Made by a program: the position numbers and the translations under genes | Notes under the pieces: model-generated | The model's input: only the letters and a program-made list of their open reading frames with translations | Database searches by the model: none | Told to the model about the DNA's origin: nothing | Source of the DNA: Aureococcus anophagefferens | Lineage: Eukaryota; Sar; Pelagophyceae; Pelagomonadales; Pelagomonadaceae | Direction: 5' to 3' | DNA length: 57,144 nt | Assembly (NCBI RefSeq): GCF_000186865.1 | Contig: NW_008705600.1 | Location: 161,065-218,208 of the forward strand | In this document: one piece after another, positions 17,693-26,507 of the stretch | Layout: every line of letters begins with the position of its first letter | Position numbering within the stretch: position 1 is the stretch's first letter

Positions 17693-20215
17693 ATGCCGGC
17701 GCACCACGTCCGCGGGAGCGCGAACAAGGAGAACCGCCGCGAGCACGGCGGCGGCCTCAAGCGCAACGCCTCGGCGGCGAAGAGCTCCTTCGGCCCGCCC
17801 AAGGGGTCGCACCCGTCGGCGGTGAGCTTCGAGGTCGGCGACCGCGTGTCCGTGAAGATGGACAAGACGTCGGTCTGCCCCGGTGACGTGCGCTTCGTCG
17901 GGCCGAGCGGCGGGCGCACGGTCGTGGGCATCCGCCTCGACGGCTTCCGGAGCGGTTTAGGCGACGGCAAGCGGAGCAGCGGCGAGCGCCACTTCCGCTG
18001 CGAGGTCGGCCACGCGCTCTTCCGGGCGGGAAACACGACTATTCGAGAGAGAGAGAGAGATGCGACGTTTTGCTGGACCGGTCCAGGCCACTCGTCGGTT
18101 CCCACGCAGGCGATCTTCGCGAGCCCGAGCCAGTGCACGCTCCTCTGCAAGAAGGCGAGCCTCCCGCCGCCGCCGCCGCCGGAGAGGCCCGCGGCGGAGA
18201 AGCCCGCGAAGAAGAGCCCGCCGCCGGACAAGCCCAAGCCGTCCAAGGGCGTCGCCGCGGCGCCCTCGAAGAAGAAGCTCGACCCGCCGCCGCAGCCCTT
18301 CGACCTCGAGGTCGCGCTCAAGGAGATCGTGGGCCTCGAGAGCGTCAAGGACATGCTCCGGAGCCTGCGGAACCGCCTCGTCGTCGGCAAGAAGCGCGCG
18401 GCGTTCGGCATCAAGGACGACGTCGCGCGCGCCTTCGTCGTCGTCGGCAGCGACGGCGCGAACTTCGAGCACGTCGCCAGGGTGCTCTGCGGCATGCTCC
18501 ACGACCTGGGCCTGCTGTCGCGGAACAAGCTCGAGGTCGTGAAGAAGCACGACCTCATCAAGTCGTCGACGGCGGCGACGCTGTCGAGCGCGCAGGCGGC
18601 CGTGAACGCGGTGAGCGACCGGGGGGGGCTGCTGCTCGTGACGGACGCGGGGGGCCTCGCGAACGGCGACCGCGACCATTCCCGGAATTCGGAGTACGCC
18701 AAGGTCGCGCTCGAGGCGCTCGTGTCCGCGGCGACGACGCCGCTCGCGAAGACGCAGGGCTACGCGGTGCTCTTCACGACGCGGGGGTCGTGCCACGCGA
18801 CGCTGCTCCGGAGCTGCCCGGCGCTCGGCGCCGCGAGCCCCATCACGTTCGAGCTCGCGGAGTACACGCTGACCCACGTCGCGCGGCTGCTGCAGGAGGA
18901 GGTGAAAGTCCGCGGCTTCGCTCTGAGCGGCCTCGGCGACGACGACGACGGCGACGACGACTACGCCGCGCGCGAGCTCGCGTGCCTCGAGCGCATTTTA
19001 GCACCAAAACTCAGCCGCTGCGGCCCCGACGGCGGCGGCTGCAACCTGGTGCGCGCGGCCGTCGACGACGCGGTGCGCAAGCAGACGAACCGCGTCTACG
19101 CGAAGGGCACGGTGTCCAAGGAGAGCCTCCTCGCGCTGACGGCCGAGGACTTCTCCGCGGACGACGACGGCGCCGACGGCGAGTCGGCCGTCGCCGACGC
19201 GTTGAAGGCGTTGGACGGCATCACGGGCCTCGGCGGCGTCAAGAGCCACGTCCGCGCGCTCGCGGCGCAGATCGAGCTCGACGCGCGGCGCCGCATGGCG
19301 GGCATGCGCGGCTCTGTGTGGAAATCAAATCTTCAACCCGACTTCAATGTGCAAAAAGCGTATGCGACATTTTCGACGCAAGCTCTTCGGCTGTGCTTCG
19401 AGAACTCGACGAGAGCAATCGATTCGTCCAAAAATCAGCCGAATCGACTTCGATTTGATCGAGATAGAGAGTTCTGAAGTTTGGTGGGGACCCCCCAAAC
19501 CAGCGGTTGATTTCCACACAGGCGCGGCTCGCGCAACGGCACGTGCAACCACATGATCTTCCACGGCAACCCGGGCACGGGCAAGACGACGGTCGCGCGC
19601 GTCGTCGCGGGCATCCTGCGGGCCCTGGGCCAGCTCCGGCGCGGCCATTTGGTGGAAGTCGACCGGAGCGGTCTCGTCGCCGCGTACCAGGGGCAGACGG
19701 CCATCAAGGTCAACGAGGTCGTGTCGTCGGCCCTCGGCGGCATGCTTTTTGTGGATGAGGCCTACGCGCTGGTCAAGGACCCCAAGGACACGTTCGGCCG
19801 CGAGGCGCTCGACGCGCTGATCAAGCAGATCGAGGACCGCCGCGACGATTTAGTGGTCGTGCTCGCGGGCTACAGCGGCGAGATGAAGGAGCTGCTCCAG
19901 CACAACCCGGGCGTCAAGAGCCGCTTCCCGACGGTGATCCACTTCGAGGACTACGACGCGGCCGAGCTGCTGGCCATCGCGCGGTCGATGCTCGAGAAGC
20001 AGGAGCTCAAGCTCTCGGCCGGCGCGGAGGCGAAGATGGCGAAGATCCTGGAGGGCCTCGCGGCGCGCACGGGCGTCGACAACGGCAACGGCCGCGCCGT
20101 GCGCAACCTCATCGAGATGGCCGCGCGGAAGCAGGCCGTCCGCATCGCGGAGAAGCGGCACACGCTCCAGCTCGAGGACCTCCAGACGCTCGACGAGGCG
20201 GACTTTGACGTGTGA
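17693..20215 (+). CDS. CAP-Gly/CbxX (CfxQ)-family AAA+ protein, three exons
   Basis: Proposed exons are 17693-18013, 18110-19305 and 19522-20215, giving 736 residues. Residues about 45-125 match CAP-Gly (VGDRVSVKMD, GDVRFVGPSGGRTVVGIRLD, then EVGHAIFASPSQCTLL once the 96-bp intron is removed). A Pro/Lys-rich linker leads to a degenerate AAA module with no Walker A (residues about 200-405). A complete CbxX-type AAA+ domain follows: Walker A GNPGTGKTTVAR (about residue 520), Walker B GGMLFVDEAYAL, then LVVVLAGYSGEMKELLQ, VKSRFPTVIHFEDY and the C-terminal GRAVRNLIEMAARKQ. CbxX proteins include red-type Rubisco activases, but a nuclear CAP-Gly fusion more likely remodels a cytoskeletal or other complex. 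The second intron is a clear introner; without it the ATPase would be truncated. Confidence 0.82.
18014..18109 (+). mobile_element. Probable decayed introner F (96-bp GC-AG intron)
   Basis: Removing 18014-18109 joins EVGH to AIFASPSQC, restoring a normal CAP-Gly ending. The flanks are near-duplicates: GCGCTCTT at 18014-18021 and GCGATCTT at 18110-18117, one mismatch in eight. Element ends CGGGCGGGAAACAC and the reverse complement of the 3' end, CTGCGTGGGAACCG, agree at about two thirds of positions. Inside are a (GA)n run and GGACCGGTCC. The length is a multiple of three with no stop, so failure to splice adds 32 residues rather than truncating the protein. Confidence 0.55.
19314..19521 (+). 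mobile_element. Introner element E (208 bp, second family) in the CbxX-like gene
   Basis: A perfect 15-bp terminal inverted repeat, CTGTGTGGAAATCAA and TTGATTTCCACACAG, bounds the element. The 8-bp duplication GCGCGGCT flanks it at 19306-19313 and 19522-19529. The inferred intron, 19306-19521, is GC-AG. Splicing restores AGMRGSRNGTCNHMIFHGNP just before the Walker A motif. The termini differ from the 192-bp family, but the core CGGCTGATTTTTGGACGA is present on the opposite strand. The interior is distinctly AT-richer than the host exons. Confidence 0.92.
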
Positions 20216-20340
20216 AGACGCACCGAGGAAGGCGAACTTATGTAAAAAAGACGCGGCGACATTTCGACGTTGTAAGAACGAGGCGCGGGGCGATAGATAT
20301 GTAAAAGAAGAGGGGGGGGCGAACTTGAAGCGAGCGGCGC

Positions 20341-21264
20341 CTAGGCGAGGAGCGCGATGACGGAGTAGGGCCACCACTTGCCCTCCTTCGTGTTGTCGTT
20401 GTCCGCGTCGAAGGCGTCGGGCTTGACGATGATGTAGGTGGAGTCGTTGGAGTCGTAGTTCTCCACGAGGAAGTCGTTGCCGAGCGACTCCTCCCAGTCG
20501 TCGGGCAGGCCCAACACGTCGTCCTGGGCCTCGAAGGCCGCGAGCACGGCGCGGCGGTCGTCGACGACGCGGACGCGCGTGCCCCGCGCGAGCTTCTGGA
20601 AGAGGTGGAGCCGCACGCCCGCGCGCTTGAAGATGGCGTCGAACGCGTCGTCGGCCCAGCCGACGTCGACGCCGGCCGCGCGCGCGCGGTCCCGGAGCCG
20701 CGACACGTCGAGCACGCGGTCGCAGATCTCGCGGCACACGGACGCCTCCTCCGCGAGGCGCCGCGCCGCCGGGTCGTCGCCGCCCTCGCCCTCGGCGTCC
20801 TCCAACAACCGCTCCGCGCGCTCGAACGCCGCGCGCGCGGCCCGCACGTCCGGGTCCCGCGCGCGGCCGCCGCGGCCGGGCTCGGCGACGCGCTCGCAGT
20901 GGAGCTTGCCCCGGGCGACGTGCCACTCGGCGCGCTCGGACCGCGGCAGGCCCGGCGACGTCGCCAGATCCTCGACGATCGCGCGGATCGCGTAGTTCTG
21001 CTTCAACTGCGTGCCCATCTGCTCGTGCGTCAACGGGCTCGTCGGCGGCGCGCGGCGCCGGAACCACTCGGCGATGGCGCGCCGCTCGTAGGTGTGGCCG
21101 TCCTCGGCGATGACGGGGTCCACGAGCAGCGTCCCCGTGATGTTGTCGCGGCAGCGGCTCGCGACGGACTCGAGCGTGTCCCCGGACTCGCTGTTCGCCT
21201 TCTTCTTCGTTGGCGGCGGTGCGGACTCGGCGGGGGGCTCCTCGGCCTTGCGCTTCGGGGCCAT
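20341..21264 (-). CDS. U-box E3 ubiquitin ligase-like protein
   Basis: 307 residues from ATG 21264 (MAPKRKAEEPP). After a Pro/Ala and basic leader, residues about 32-90 form a U-box (ITGTLLVDPVIAEDGHTYER, AIAEWFRRRAPPTSPLTHEQ, LKQNYAIRAIVEDL). U-boxes bind E2 enzymes without zinc. The middle is a charged helical region (ARAAFERAERLLEDAEGEGG). The C-terminal part holds FKRAGVRLHLFQKLARGTRV and a hydrophilic end rich in Asp and Asn. No ARM repeats are present. A cytosolic E3 is inferred. Its start lies 38 bp from the left duplicated flank of the MULE transposon, so the promoter has probably been displaced. Confidence 0.8.
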   Translation of the reverse strand: MAPKRKAEEPPAESAPPPTKKKANSESGDTLESVASRCRDNITGTLLVDPVIAEDGHTYERRAIAEWFRRRAPPTSPLTHEQMGTQLKQNYAIRAIVEDLATSPGLPRSERAEWHVARGKLHCERVAEPGRGGRARDPDVRAARAAFERAERLLEDAEGEGGDDPAARRLAEEASVCREICDRVLDVSRLRDRARAAGVDVGWADDAFDAIFKRAGVRLHLFQKLARGTRVRVVDDRRAVLAAFEAQDDVLGLPDDWEESLGNDFLVENYDSNDSTYIIVKPDAFDADNDNTKEGKWWPYSVIALLA

Positions 21265-21301
21265 GGGAGCGGGCGGGCGGGGAGGCCGACTTGCCGCTGG
21301 C

Positions 21302-21314
21302 GCTGGCGGACCGC
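21302..21314. repeat. Left copy of the 13-bp direct repeat flanking the transposon
   Basis: GCTGGCGGACCGC here is repeated in the same orientation at 24729-24741, immediately outside both transposon ends. This is a candidate target-site duplication. MULE duplications are usually 8-11 bp, so part of the 13-bp match may be chance. Confidence 0.7.
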
Positions 21315-21383
21315 AAAGGCCCGCTGGAGGATTTTGTGGCATTTGTCCGAGAGGCCAGCTCGCCACAGGATTTTGTGGGTGCG

Positions 21384-22190
21384 ATGGCATCGTCGCTGGT
21401 CCACCTGCGCTTGACTGGCCAAAAACCCGACACATACCAGGCCACGCCGAATCTGCCGCCGATCGACGGCCGCTGCAAGTCGCACGTCTTGATGGCGCTG
21501 GATAAGCACAAAAAGATGTTCAAGAACAAGAAGCTGCGACAGCAGCTCCACAACGACGTGTTTTTCGTGTCGAAGATCAGCGGCGTCTTCCACCACGCTT
21601 TAAACTCCGTCTTCGAAGCGCTCACGCAGCGCTACACGGACCTCGGCGAGGGCGAGGTGATGAAATGGTTTTCTTCAGAGTACTTGGAGAACGGCGCGTG
21701 GACGCGCGCGGAGCTGCCGCCGGGCTTCCCCAATGACACGAACACGCTCGAGGCCTCCAACAAGACGCTCAAGGAGCAGTGCACGGAATATACGATGAAA
21801 CCCGTCCTCGCCTTCCTCTCGGACATCTTCGCCTACGTGCAGGACAAGAGCCAGCTCAACGCGGAGTTCGCGTACGACGCGCCGCCGTCGACGCCGCAGA
21901 CGAAGCTGGCGAAGGACGCGACGGCGGTCCTGAGCTCGGTGCAGCTCCTCAAGGGCGTCGAGGTCTCCTACGACATGCTCACCTCGGGGACCCACCTCAC
22001 GTCCATGCTCCTCATCATCGGCGTCAAGCCGGACCTCGCGGCGCCGCCCGTCGCGTTCATCTCCGACGCGACCTACGTCGACATGCTCCGCGCGCTCGAC
22101 ACGAACGACAAGGAGGCCTGGACGACGGAGGTCGACCGCCGGCTCGCACCGTTCGTCGGGCTCGCGACGGGCGACGCGTCGTCGTCGTCA
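21384..22190 (+). pseudogene. C-terminal half of a MULE transposase
   Basis: The plus-strand frame from ATG 21384 enters clear MULE sequence at RCKSHVLMALDKHKKMFKNK. This corresponds to the C-x-x-H-(V/M) block that follows the second catalytic Asp in complete transposases. It continues with HNDVFFVSKISGVFHHALNS and WTRAELPPGFPNDTNTLEAS followed by NKTLKEQCTEYTMK, the conserved TN-x-LES-N-x-x-(L/I)K motif. The upstream half is absent here; it lies on the other strand at 23193-24650. The frame then runs into the tandem array without a stop. Taken alone it lacks the first catalytic residues, so it cannot encode an active enzyme. Confidence 0.75.
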
Positions 22191-23128
22191 GGCGGCGCGC
22201 GCGACCTTCCTGCCCAGCGGCGGCATGGCCAGGACGCCGCAGAGGCTCGACGGCGTCTCCGACGCGTTCTCGAGGAACGCCGCCGCCGGCTTGACGAGCT
22301 ACTCCTGCGTGTTCAGGGGCCCCGCGAGGGAGTCCTTGCGTTCCAGGGCGCGGTCCCCGACCCAGGCGGCGCGCGCGACCTTCCTGCCCAGCGGCGGCAT
22401 GGCCAGGACGCCGCAGAGGCTCGACGGCGTCTCCGACGCGTTCTCGAGGAACGCCGCCGCCGGCTTGACGAGCTACTCCTGCGTGTTCAGGGGGCCCGCG
22501 AGGGAGTCCTTGCGTTCCAGGGCGCGGTCCCCGACCCAGGCGGCGCGCGAGACCTTCCTGCCCAGCGGCGGCATGGCCAGGACGCCGCAGAACCTCGACT
22601 TCGTCGGCGCCGCCTTCTCGAGGAACGCCGCCGCCGGCTTGACGAGCTACTCCTGCGTGTTCAGGGGCCCCGCGAGGGAATCCTTGCGTTCCAGGGCGTG
22701 GTCCCCGACCCAGGCGGCGCGCGCGACCTTCCTGCCCAGCGGCGGCATGGCCAGGACGCCGCAGAGGCTCGACGGCGTCTCCGACGCGTTCTCGAGGAAC
22801 GCCGCCGCCGGCTTGACGAGCTACTCCTGCGTGTTCAGGGGCCCCGCGAGGGAGTCCTTGCGTTCCAGGGCGCGGTCCCCGACCCAGGCGGCGCGCGCGA
22901 CCTTCCTGCCCAGCGGCGGCATGGCCAGGACGCCGCAGAGGCTCGACGGCGTCTCCGACGCGTTCTCGAGGAACGCCGCCGCCGGCTTGACGAGCTACTC
23001 CTGCGTGTTCAGGGGCCCCGCGAGGGAGTCCTTGCGTTCCAGGGCGCGGTCCCCGACCCAGGCGGCGCGCGCGACCTTCCTGCCCAGCGGCGGCATGGCC
23101 AGGACGCCGCAGAGGCTCGACGGCGTCC
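22191..23128. repeat. 174-bp tandem array, about 5.4 copies
   Basis: Units starting GGCGGCGCGCGCGACCTTCC begin at 22191, 22365, 22539, 22713, 22887 and 23061, exactly 174 bp (58 codons) apart; the last unit is truncated at about 23128. Copies are almost identical except the third, which differs at clustered positions around 22589-22620 and has one change near its start. Long frames are open on both strands. In one plus frame the unit reads MARTPQRLDGVSDAFSRNAA and so on. It may be a C-terminal repeat region of the transposase or a minisatellite inside the element. Confidence 0.93.
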
Positions 23129-23192
23129 GCGGCTACCGGCGCGCGCGACGACGCCGCCGCCTTCACCACGGGCTCGTCCGAGTTTAGGGGTA

Positions 23193-24650
23193 CTAGGCTT
23201 TAATGCTTTTGTGGAAGTTGCGGAACGCGGCCTTGAACCCCAGCGCGCCGTCTCTCATGGTCACGATGGGGTCCCAGGTTTGGAACCACCCCTCCTGGGA
23301 TTCGCCCTCCATCACCAAACCTGGCGGCAGCGTCGCCTTCGTGGCCTCCTTGATGAAATCGCGGAGCCGCTCCAGGCCGGCCAAAACCTCGGCTTCGGCT
23401 TCTCCGCGGCTAAGCATGAAGTAACCGATTGGGTGCCCATGTTGCCGCTTGTCGACAGTAGAAACGACGACGACGACCTTGCCGTGATAGTTGAGTCGTC
23501 CGGTCCCGTCAATGCCCACCCAATGTCTATTCTTCACCGCCTTCAGCAAATCACTCAGCGTGGAAAAAACGACGAAGGTCTCGTCGCCGACGCCGCCGAT
23601 CCGCGGCGGACCCAGCACGAACGTCTTGTGCATGAGTCGCTGATCCAGCGCGGCGCGCTGGATCAGCTCATCAACGTCTCCCAGGTTCAAGACATGGCCG
23701 TGGAGCCACGCGGCTAGCTCCTGGTAGGTCCCAGCCCAATACGCCCGTCGTGTGTCGCGCTGGAGGTACATGACGTAGCGCTTCAAGGCTTTTTTGAGCG
23801 CTTGACCGTGATCTTTGAAGTTGGGCTCGATGCCCGCGTCTTTGAGCACGCGAAGCATGAGTCGCTCATCGTATTTGACGTGCGCGGCCAGTGGCTCGAG
23901 CGCGAGCTTGACCTGGGGCGCGAGGCCTGATTGACGGTGCGTCAGCCGCACGTCCGCGGGCGGGTGCGTGTGGCCTCGACCCTCGTATACGTGCAGGACG
24001 TTGTCCGTCGTCCGGTACGCGCGGATCTTGGCGCTGCACGGCGGGTCGTAGCACTTGCCCAAGCAGACCCAGGTGAAGTATTCCACACCCGGTCGATCGA
24101 ACGCGCGCTTCTCCTTCTCGGACATGGTCTTCGCGTCCTTCTTGACCGGCGTCCAGCCCTCGCCGTCGACCCGGCTCTTTCGTAGAATCGCTTCGAGCCC
24201 CGGTGACGCGTACGCGTCGTCGGGATCCGCGGGGCACGCGCCGCAGTACTTGTCGAAGGGGACCTGCCGGTTGGCTGGCGTGCGGTCCTCGGAGGGGGTA
24301 GAGAAGTCGAGGTTGCGCGGGGCTTGGCCCGCGGCGATCGACTTCGTCGGACCGCACACGCGGAAGAAGTCCTCGCTCTTCTCCGCGGACGCGTAGACAT
24401 GTGGGTCTTCGTCACCCTCTTCGGCGCCCTCGTCGCCGTCCTCGAGTTCGTCGCCGGACTCGGCGCGGGGGGCCTCGGTCGCAGCGAAGGCTTCGCGAGA
24501 GACCTTTTGCGCTTCGGCGGCGTCGAGCTTCGAAAGCGGCGAACCGGGCACGATTTCGAAAGCGGGGGCGGCGGCGGGAGCTTCCCCGATGTGGTCGGGG
24601 ATCTGCTCGGCGTCCGAGTTGGACTTCGTGCCGAAAAAATAGTTCAGCAT
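23193..24650 (-). pseudogene. N-terminal half of a MULE transposase (FLYWCH-like finger plus start of DDE domain)
   Basis: Reading from ATG 24650 (MLNYFFGTKSNSDAEQIPDH), 485 residues are open; an upstream in-frame start would overlap RPB10. An acidic, disordered leader is followed by a FLYWCH/WRKY-GCM1-like zinc finger, YFTWVCLGKC...C...GRGHTHPP, then a linker. The MULE domain begins at NRHWVGIDGTGRLNYHGKVV (first catalytic Asp), then HPIGYFMLSRGEAEAEVLAG and IVTMRDGALGFKAAF (second catalytic Asp). The frame stops at 23193, just before the point where the C-x-x-H block should follow. That missing continuation lies inverted at 21384 onward. Confidence 0.8.
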
Positions 24651-24728
24651 GGCGGTGGCGGGCGGCGACGCGGGCGATGCCACAAAATCCTGAGCTGTCC
24701 TCGCAAAATCCTGAGAGCGGCCCCAGCT

Positions 24729-24741
24729 GCTGGCGGACCGC
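24729..24741. repeat. Right copy of the 13-bp direct repeat flanking the transposon
   Basis: GCTGGCGGACCGC, identical to 21302-21314 and in the same orientation. It lies 94 bp upstream of the RPB10 start codon. Confidence 0.7.
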
Positions 24742-24834
24742 TCGGGCTCGAGCTCGGCCGGCCAATCGAGCTCTGTCGCCGCTTGCCGTCGCCGCGCCTC
24801 GACCGCGCCCGCTCGCTCGAACCGACCCGACGCG

Positions 24835-25201
24835 ATGATCATCCCCGTGCGCTGCTTCACGTGCGGCAAGGTGCGCGCCGCCCCGCCCGAAGCTCCCCCC
24901 GCGCGCGTCGGCGGCGCTCGCGCCGCCGGCGATGGTGCACCTCCCTCCCCGTTTCGCCGCGCGCCGCCCCGCCGCCGCCGAAGGCGACCCGCCCCCGACG
25001 CAGGTCATCGGCAACAAGTGGGAGTCCTACCTCGAGCTGCTCAAAGCGGACTACTCGGAAGGCGACGCGCTCGACGAGCTCGGCCTCAAGCGCTACTGCT
25101 GCCGGAGAATGGTGCTCACGCACGTCGACCTCATCGAGAAGCTCCTCAACTACAACACCCTCGAGCGCCGCGTCACCCAGGAGGTGCCCGGCGCGCAGTA
25201 G
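24835..25201 (+). CDS. RPB10: RNA polymerases I/II/III common subunit RPABC5 (Rpb10), two exons
   Basis: Exons 24835-24870 and 25004-25201 encode 77 residues. Exon 1 reads [12 protein letters not shown] and exon 2 starts [20 protein letters not shown]. Together they give the conserved N-terminus of Rpb10, with zinc ligands in CFTC and in the paired cysteines of LKRYCCRRM, followed by the typical [12 protein letters not shown] helix. Family members are about 65-75 residues, so length fits. The 133-bp intron is a conventional GT-AG intron (GTGCGC ... CGCAG) with no flanking duplication or inverted-repeat ends, in contrast to the introners nearby. Rpb10 is needed for assembly of all three nuclear polymerases. 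The MULE insertion ends 94 bp upstream. Confidence 0.95.
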
Positions 25202-25296
25202 ACGGCGGGACGCGGGAGCGCGCGGTTCGCGCGGCGCCCGCCGCCGCGGTTCGCGCTTCGCGCTAAGACACCAGGGTCGTCGCGTACGGACCTCGC

Positions 25297-26252
25297 CTAG
25301 AAGACCCCGGGGACGAGGTGGGCGCGGCCCTTGGGCCACTTGGCGCCGAACTTGGCCTCGTACCACCGCGTCGTCGCCACGGCGCGGCCGCCGAGGTAGG
25401 ACGCCATGCCGAGCGCGACGAGGTAGGCGTTGAGCTGGCCCGCCGCGGCGGCGACGCCGAGCCAGGCGACGATCTCGAAGAGGTAGTGGGGCATGGTGCA
25501 CAGGTCGAAGCCCGCGCCGGTCGGGACGACGTAGTCGGACGAGCCGCCGCGCTGCCTGGGCAGCAAAAGGGTGATTCAACGTCGCTTCAACGTGAGTGTT
25601 CCGCGCGCGCGCGTTCCGGAAAAAGCATCCGCGCTTCGAGACCGTTCCGAGAGATGATCGCTCGTCCAAAAATCAGCCAAAACGAGTGGAAAACGGCCGA
25701 GATAGGAGCCTTTGAAGTTGGGAATTTCGCTCTCTTTTGCTGCCCTGCGCGCTGCTTCGCGAGGAGCACGTGGTGGTAGAGGTTGCCGAGCTCGCCGACG
25801 GCGTAGAGGCAGAGAGCGGCGACGGGCGCGCCGGCGTAGTGGGGCACGCCGCGCTGCGTCGCCGTGATCAACAAACAGACGAGCGCGTAGAACGAGCCGA
25901 TCGCGCACGACAGCGACAGCGCCACCCGACCCGAGTAGGCGTGGACGAAGGCGACCTCGAGGCAGCGCTTGAGCATGTGGGCCGCGAGCAGGGCCGCGAC
26001 GAGCGCCTCGCGGCCGTTCGCCGCGGGTGCCGTCGCGAGCGCGATCGACGAGACGACCAGGGCGGGCGCGTAGATGACGAACATGCCCGTGCGGCTCGAC
26101 ACGAGCGCCTGCTTCTCCGGCACCGCGGCCGCGAACTTGCTGTAGGGCGCGGGCGAACTTGCCTCGTTGAAGCACGACGCGAGGTTGAGGCACTGCACCG
26201 CGGCGATGCCGAGGCCCGCGGCGGACGTCGGGACGTGGATGGCCGGCAGCAT
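25297..26252 (-). CDS. Steroid 5-alpha-reductase/TECR-family membrane enzyme, two exons
   Basis: Exons 26252-25756 and 25555-25297 give 251 residues. Several hydrophobic helices are visible (for example VIYAPALVVSSIALATA and VALSLSCAIGSFYALVCLLI). The family signature is in the C-terminal half: HHVLLAKQRGGSSDYVVPTG joined across the intron, then FDLCTMPHYLFEIVAWLG, and the end YEAKFGAKWPKGRAHLVPGVF. SRD5A, TECR and polyprenol reductases share this C-terminus and reduce double bonds of sterols, enoyl-CoAs or polyprenols with NADPH at the ER; the substrate cannot be told from sequence. The intron is the GC-AG introner B. It is convergent with RPB10. Confidence 0.8.
25556..25747 (-). mobile_element. 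Introner element B (192 bp) in the steroid-reductase-like gene
   Basis: On the gene (minus) strand it begins CAGGGCAGCAAAAG and ends CTTTTGCTGCCCAG. The 8-bp duplication GCAGCGCG flanks it (plus-strand 25548-25555 and 25748-25755). The inferred 200-bp intron starts with GC and ends with AG. The interior matches element A but is inverted relative to the gene. Splicing restores LLAKQRGGSSDYVV. Confidence 0.93.
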
Positions 26253-26266
26253 TGCGTGCGGTGCGC

Positions 26267-26351
26267 GCGTGTGGCTTGCGATGTGTGCGTGTGGCTTGCG
26301 ACGCGCGAGGTGGTGGCAGCGACTTGTGACCTGTGAGGTGGTGGCAGCGAC
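26267..26351. repeat. Paired short direct repeats in an intergenic spacer
   Basis: GCGTGTGGCTTGCGA occurs at 26267-26281 and 26287-26301, and GAGGTGGTGGCAGCGAC at 26307-26323 and 26335-26351. They sit just upstream of the minus-strand steroid-reductase gene start and may be regulatory or slippage-derived. Confidence 0.6.
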
Positions 26352-26507
26352 GCCGACGACGACGCAGGCGGTGGCACTCGAGCTCTGCTGCGGTGGCGGC
26401 GGCACCGTCTCATCAAAGCAACGGAGGATGCTGAATTCAACAATCGATTTAGCGCTGGCTGCCCGCGCGGCTCGTGCGGGGCGCCGCCCGACCCCGGGCC
26501 ATCCCGG

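Larger units (their letters stand above)
21315..24728. mobile_element. Mutator-like (MULE) transposon, rearranged
   Basis: The ends carry imperfect inverted repeats. The left end reads GGCCCGCTGGAGGATTTTG, and the right end on the minus strand reads GGGGCCGCTCTCAGGATTTTG. Each end has a second inner copy of AGGATTTTGTGG, 39 bp inward on the left and 21 bp inward on the right; such subterminal repeats are often transposase-binding sites. A 13-bp direct repeat lies immediately outside. Inside are the two halves of a MULE transposase in opposite orientation and a 174-bp tandem array. The insertion separates the U-box gene from RPB10, which would otherwise be close divergent neighbours. Confidence 0.8.

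Noticed and set aside
22191..23128. CRISPR-like array
   Set aside because: Units are directly adjacent 174-bp repeats without unique spacers, in a eukaryotic transposon.
21315..24728. The MULE as the autonomous source of the introners
   Set aside because: Termini are unrelated (AGGATTTTG against CAGGGCAG or CTGTGTGG), and its flanking repeat is 13 bp rather than 8 bp. No link is visible in this window.
24871..25003. RPB10 intron as an introner
   Set aside because: No inverted termini, no 8-bp duplication (GTGCGCGC against GTCATCGG) and no shared core; it is an ordinary GT-AG intron.
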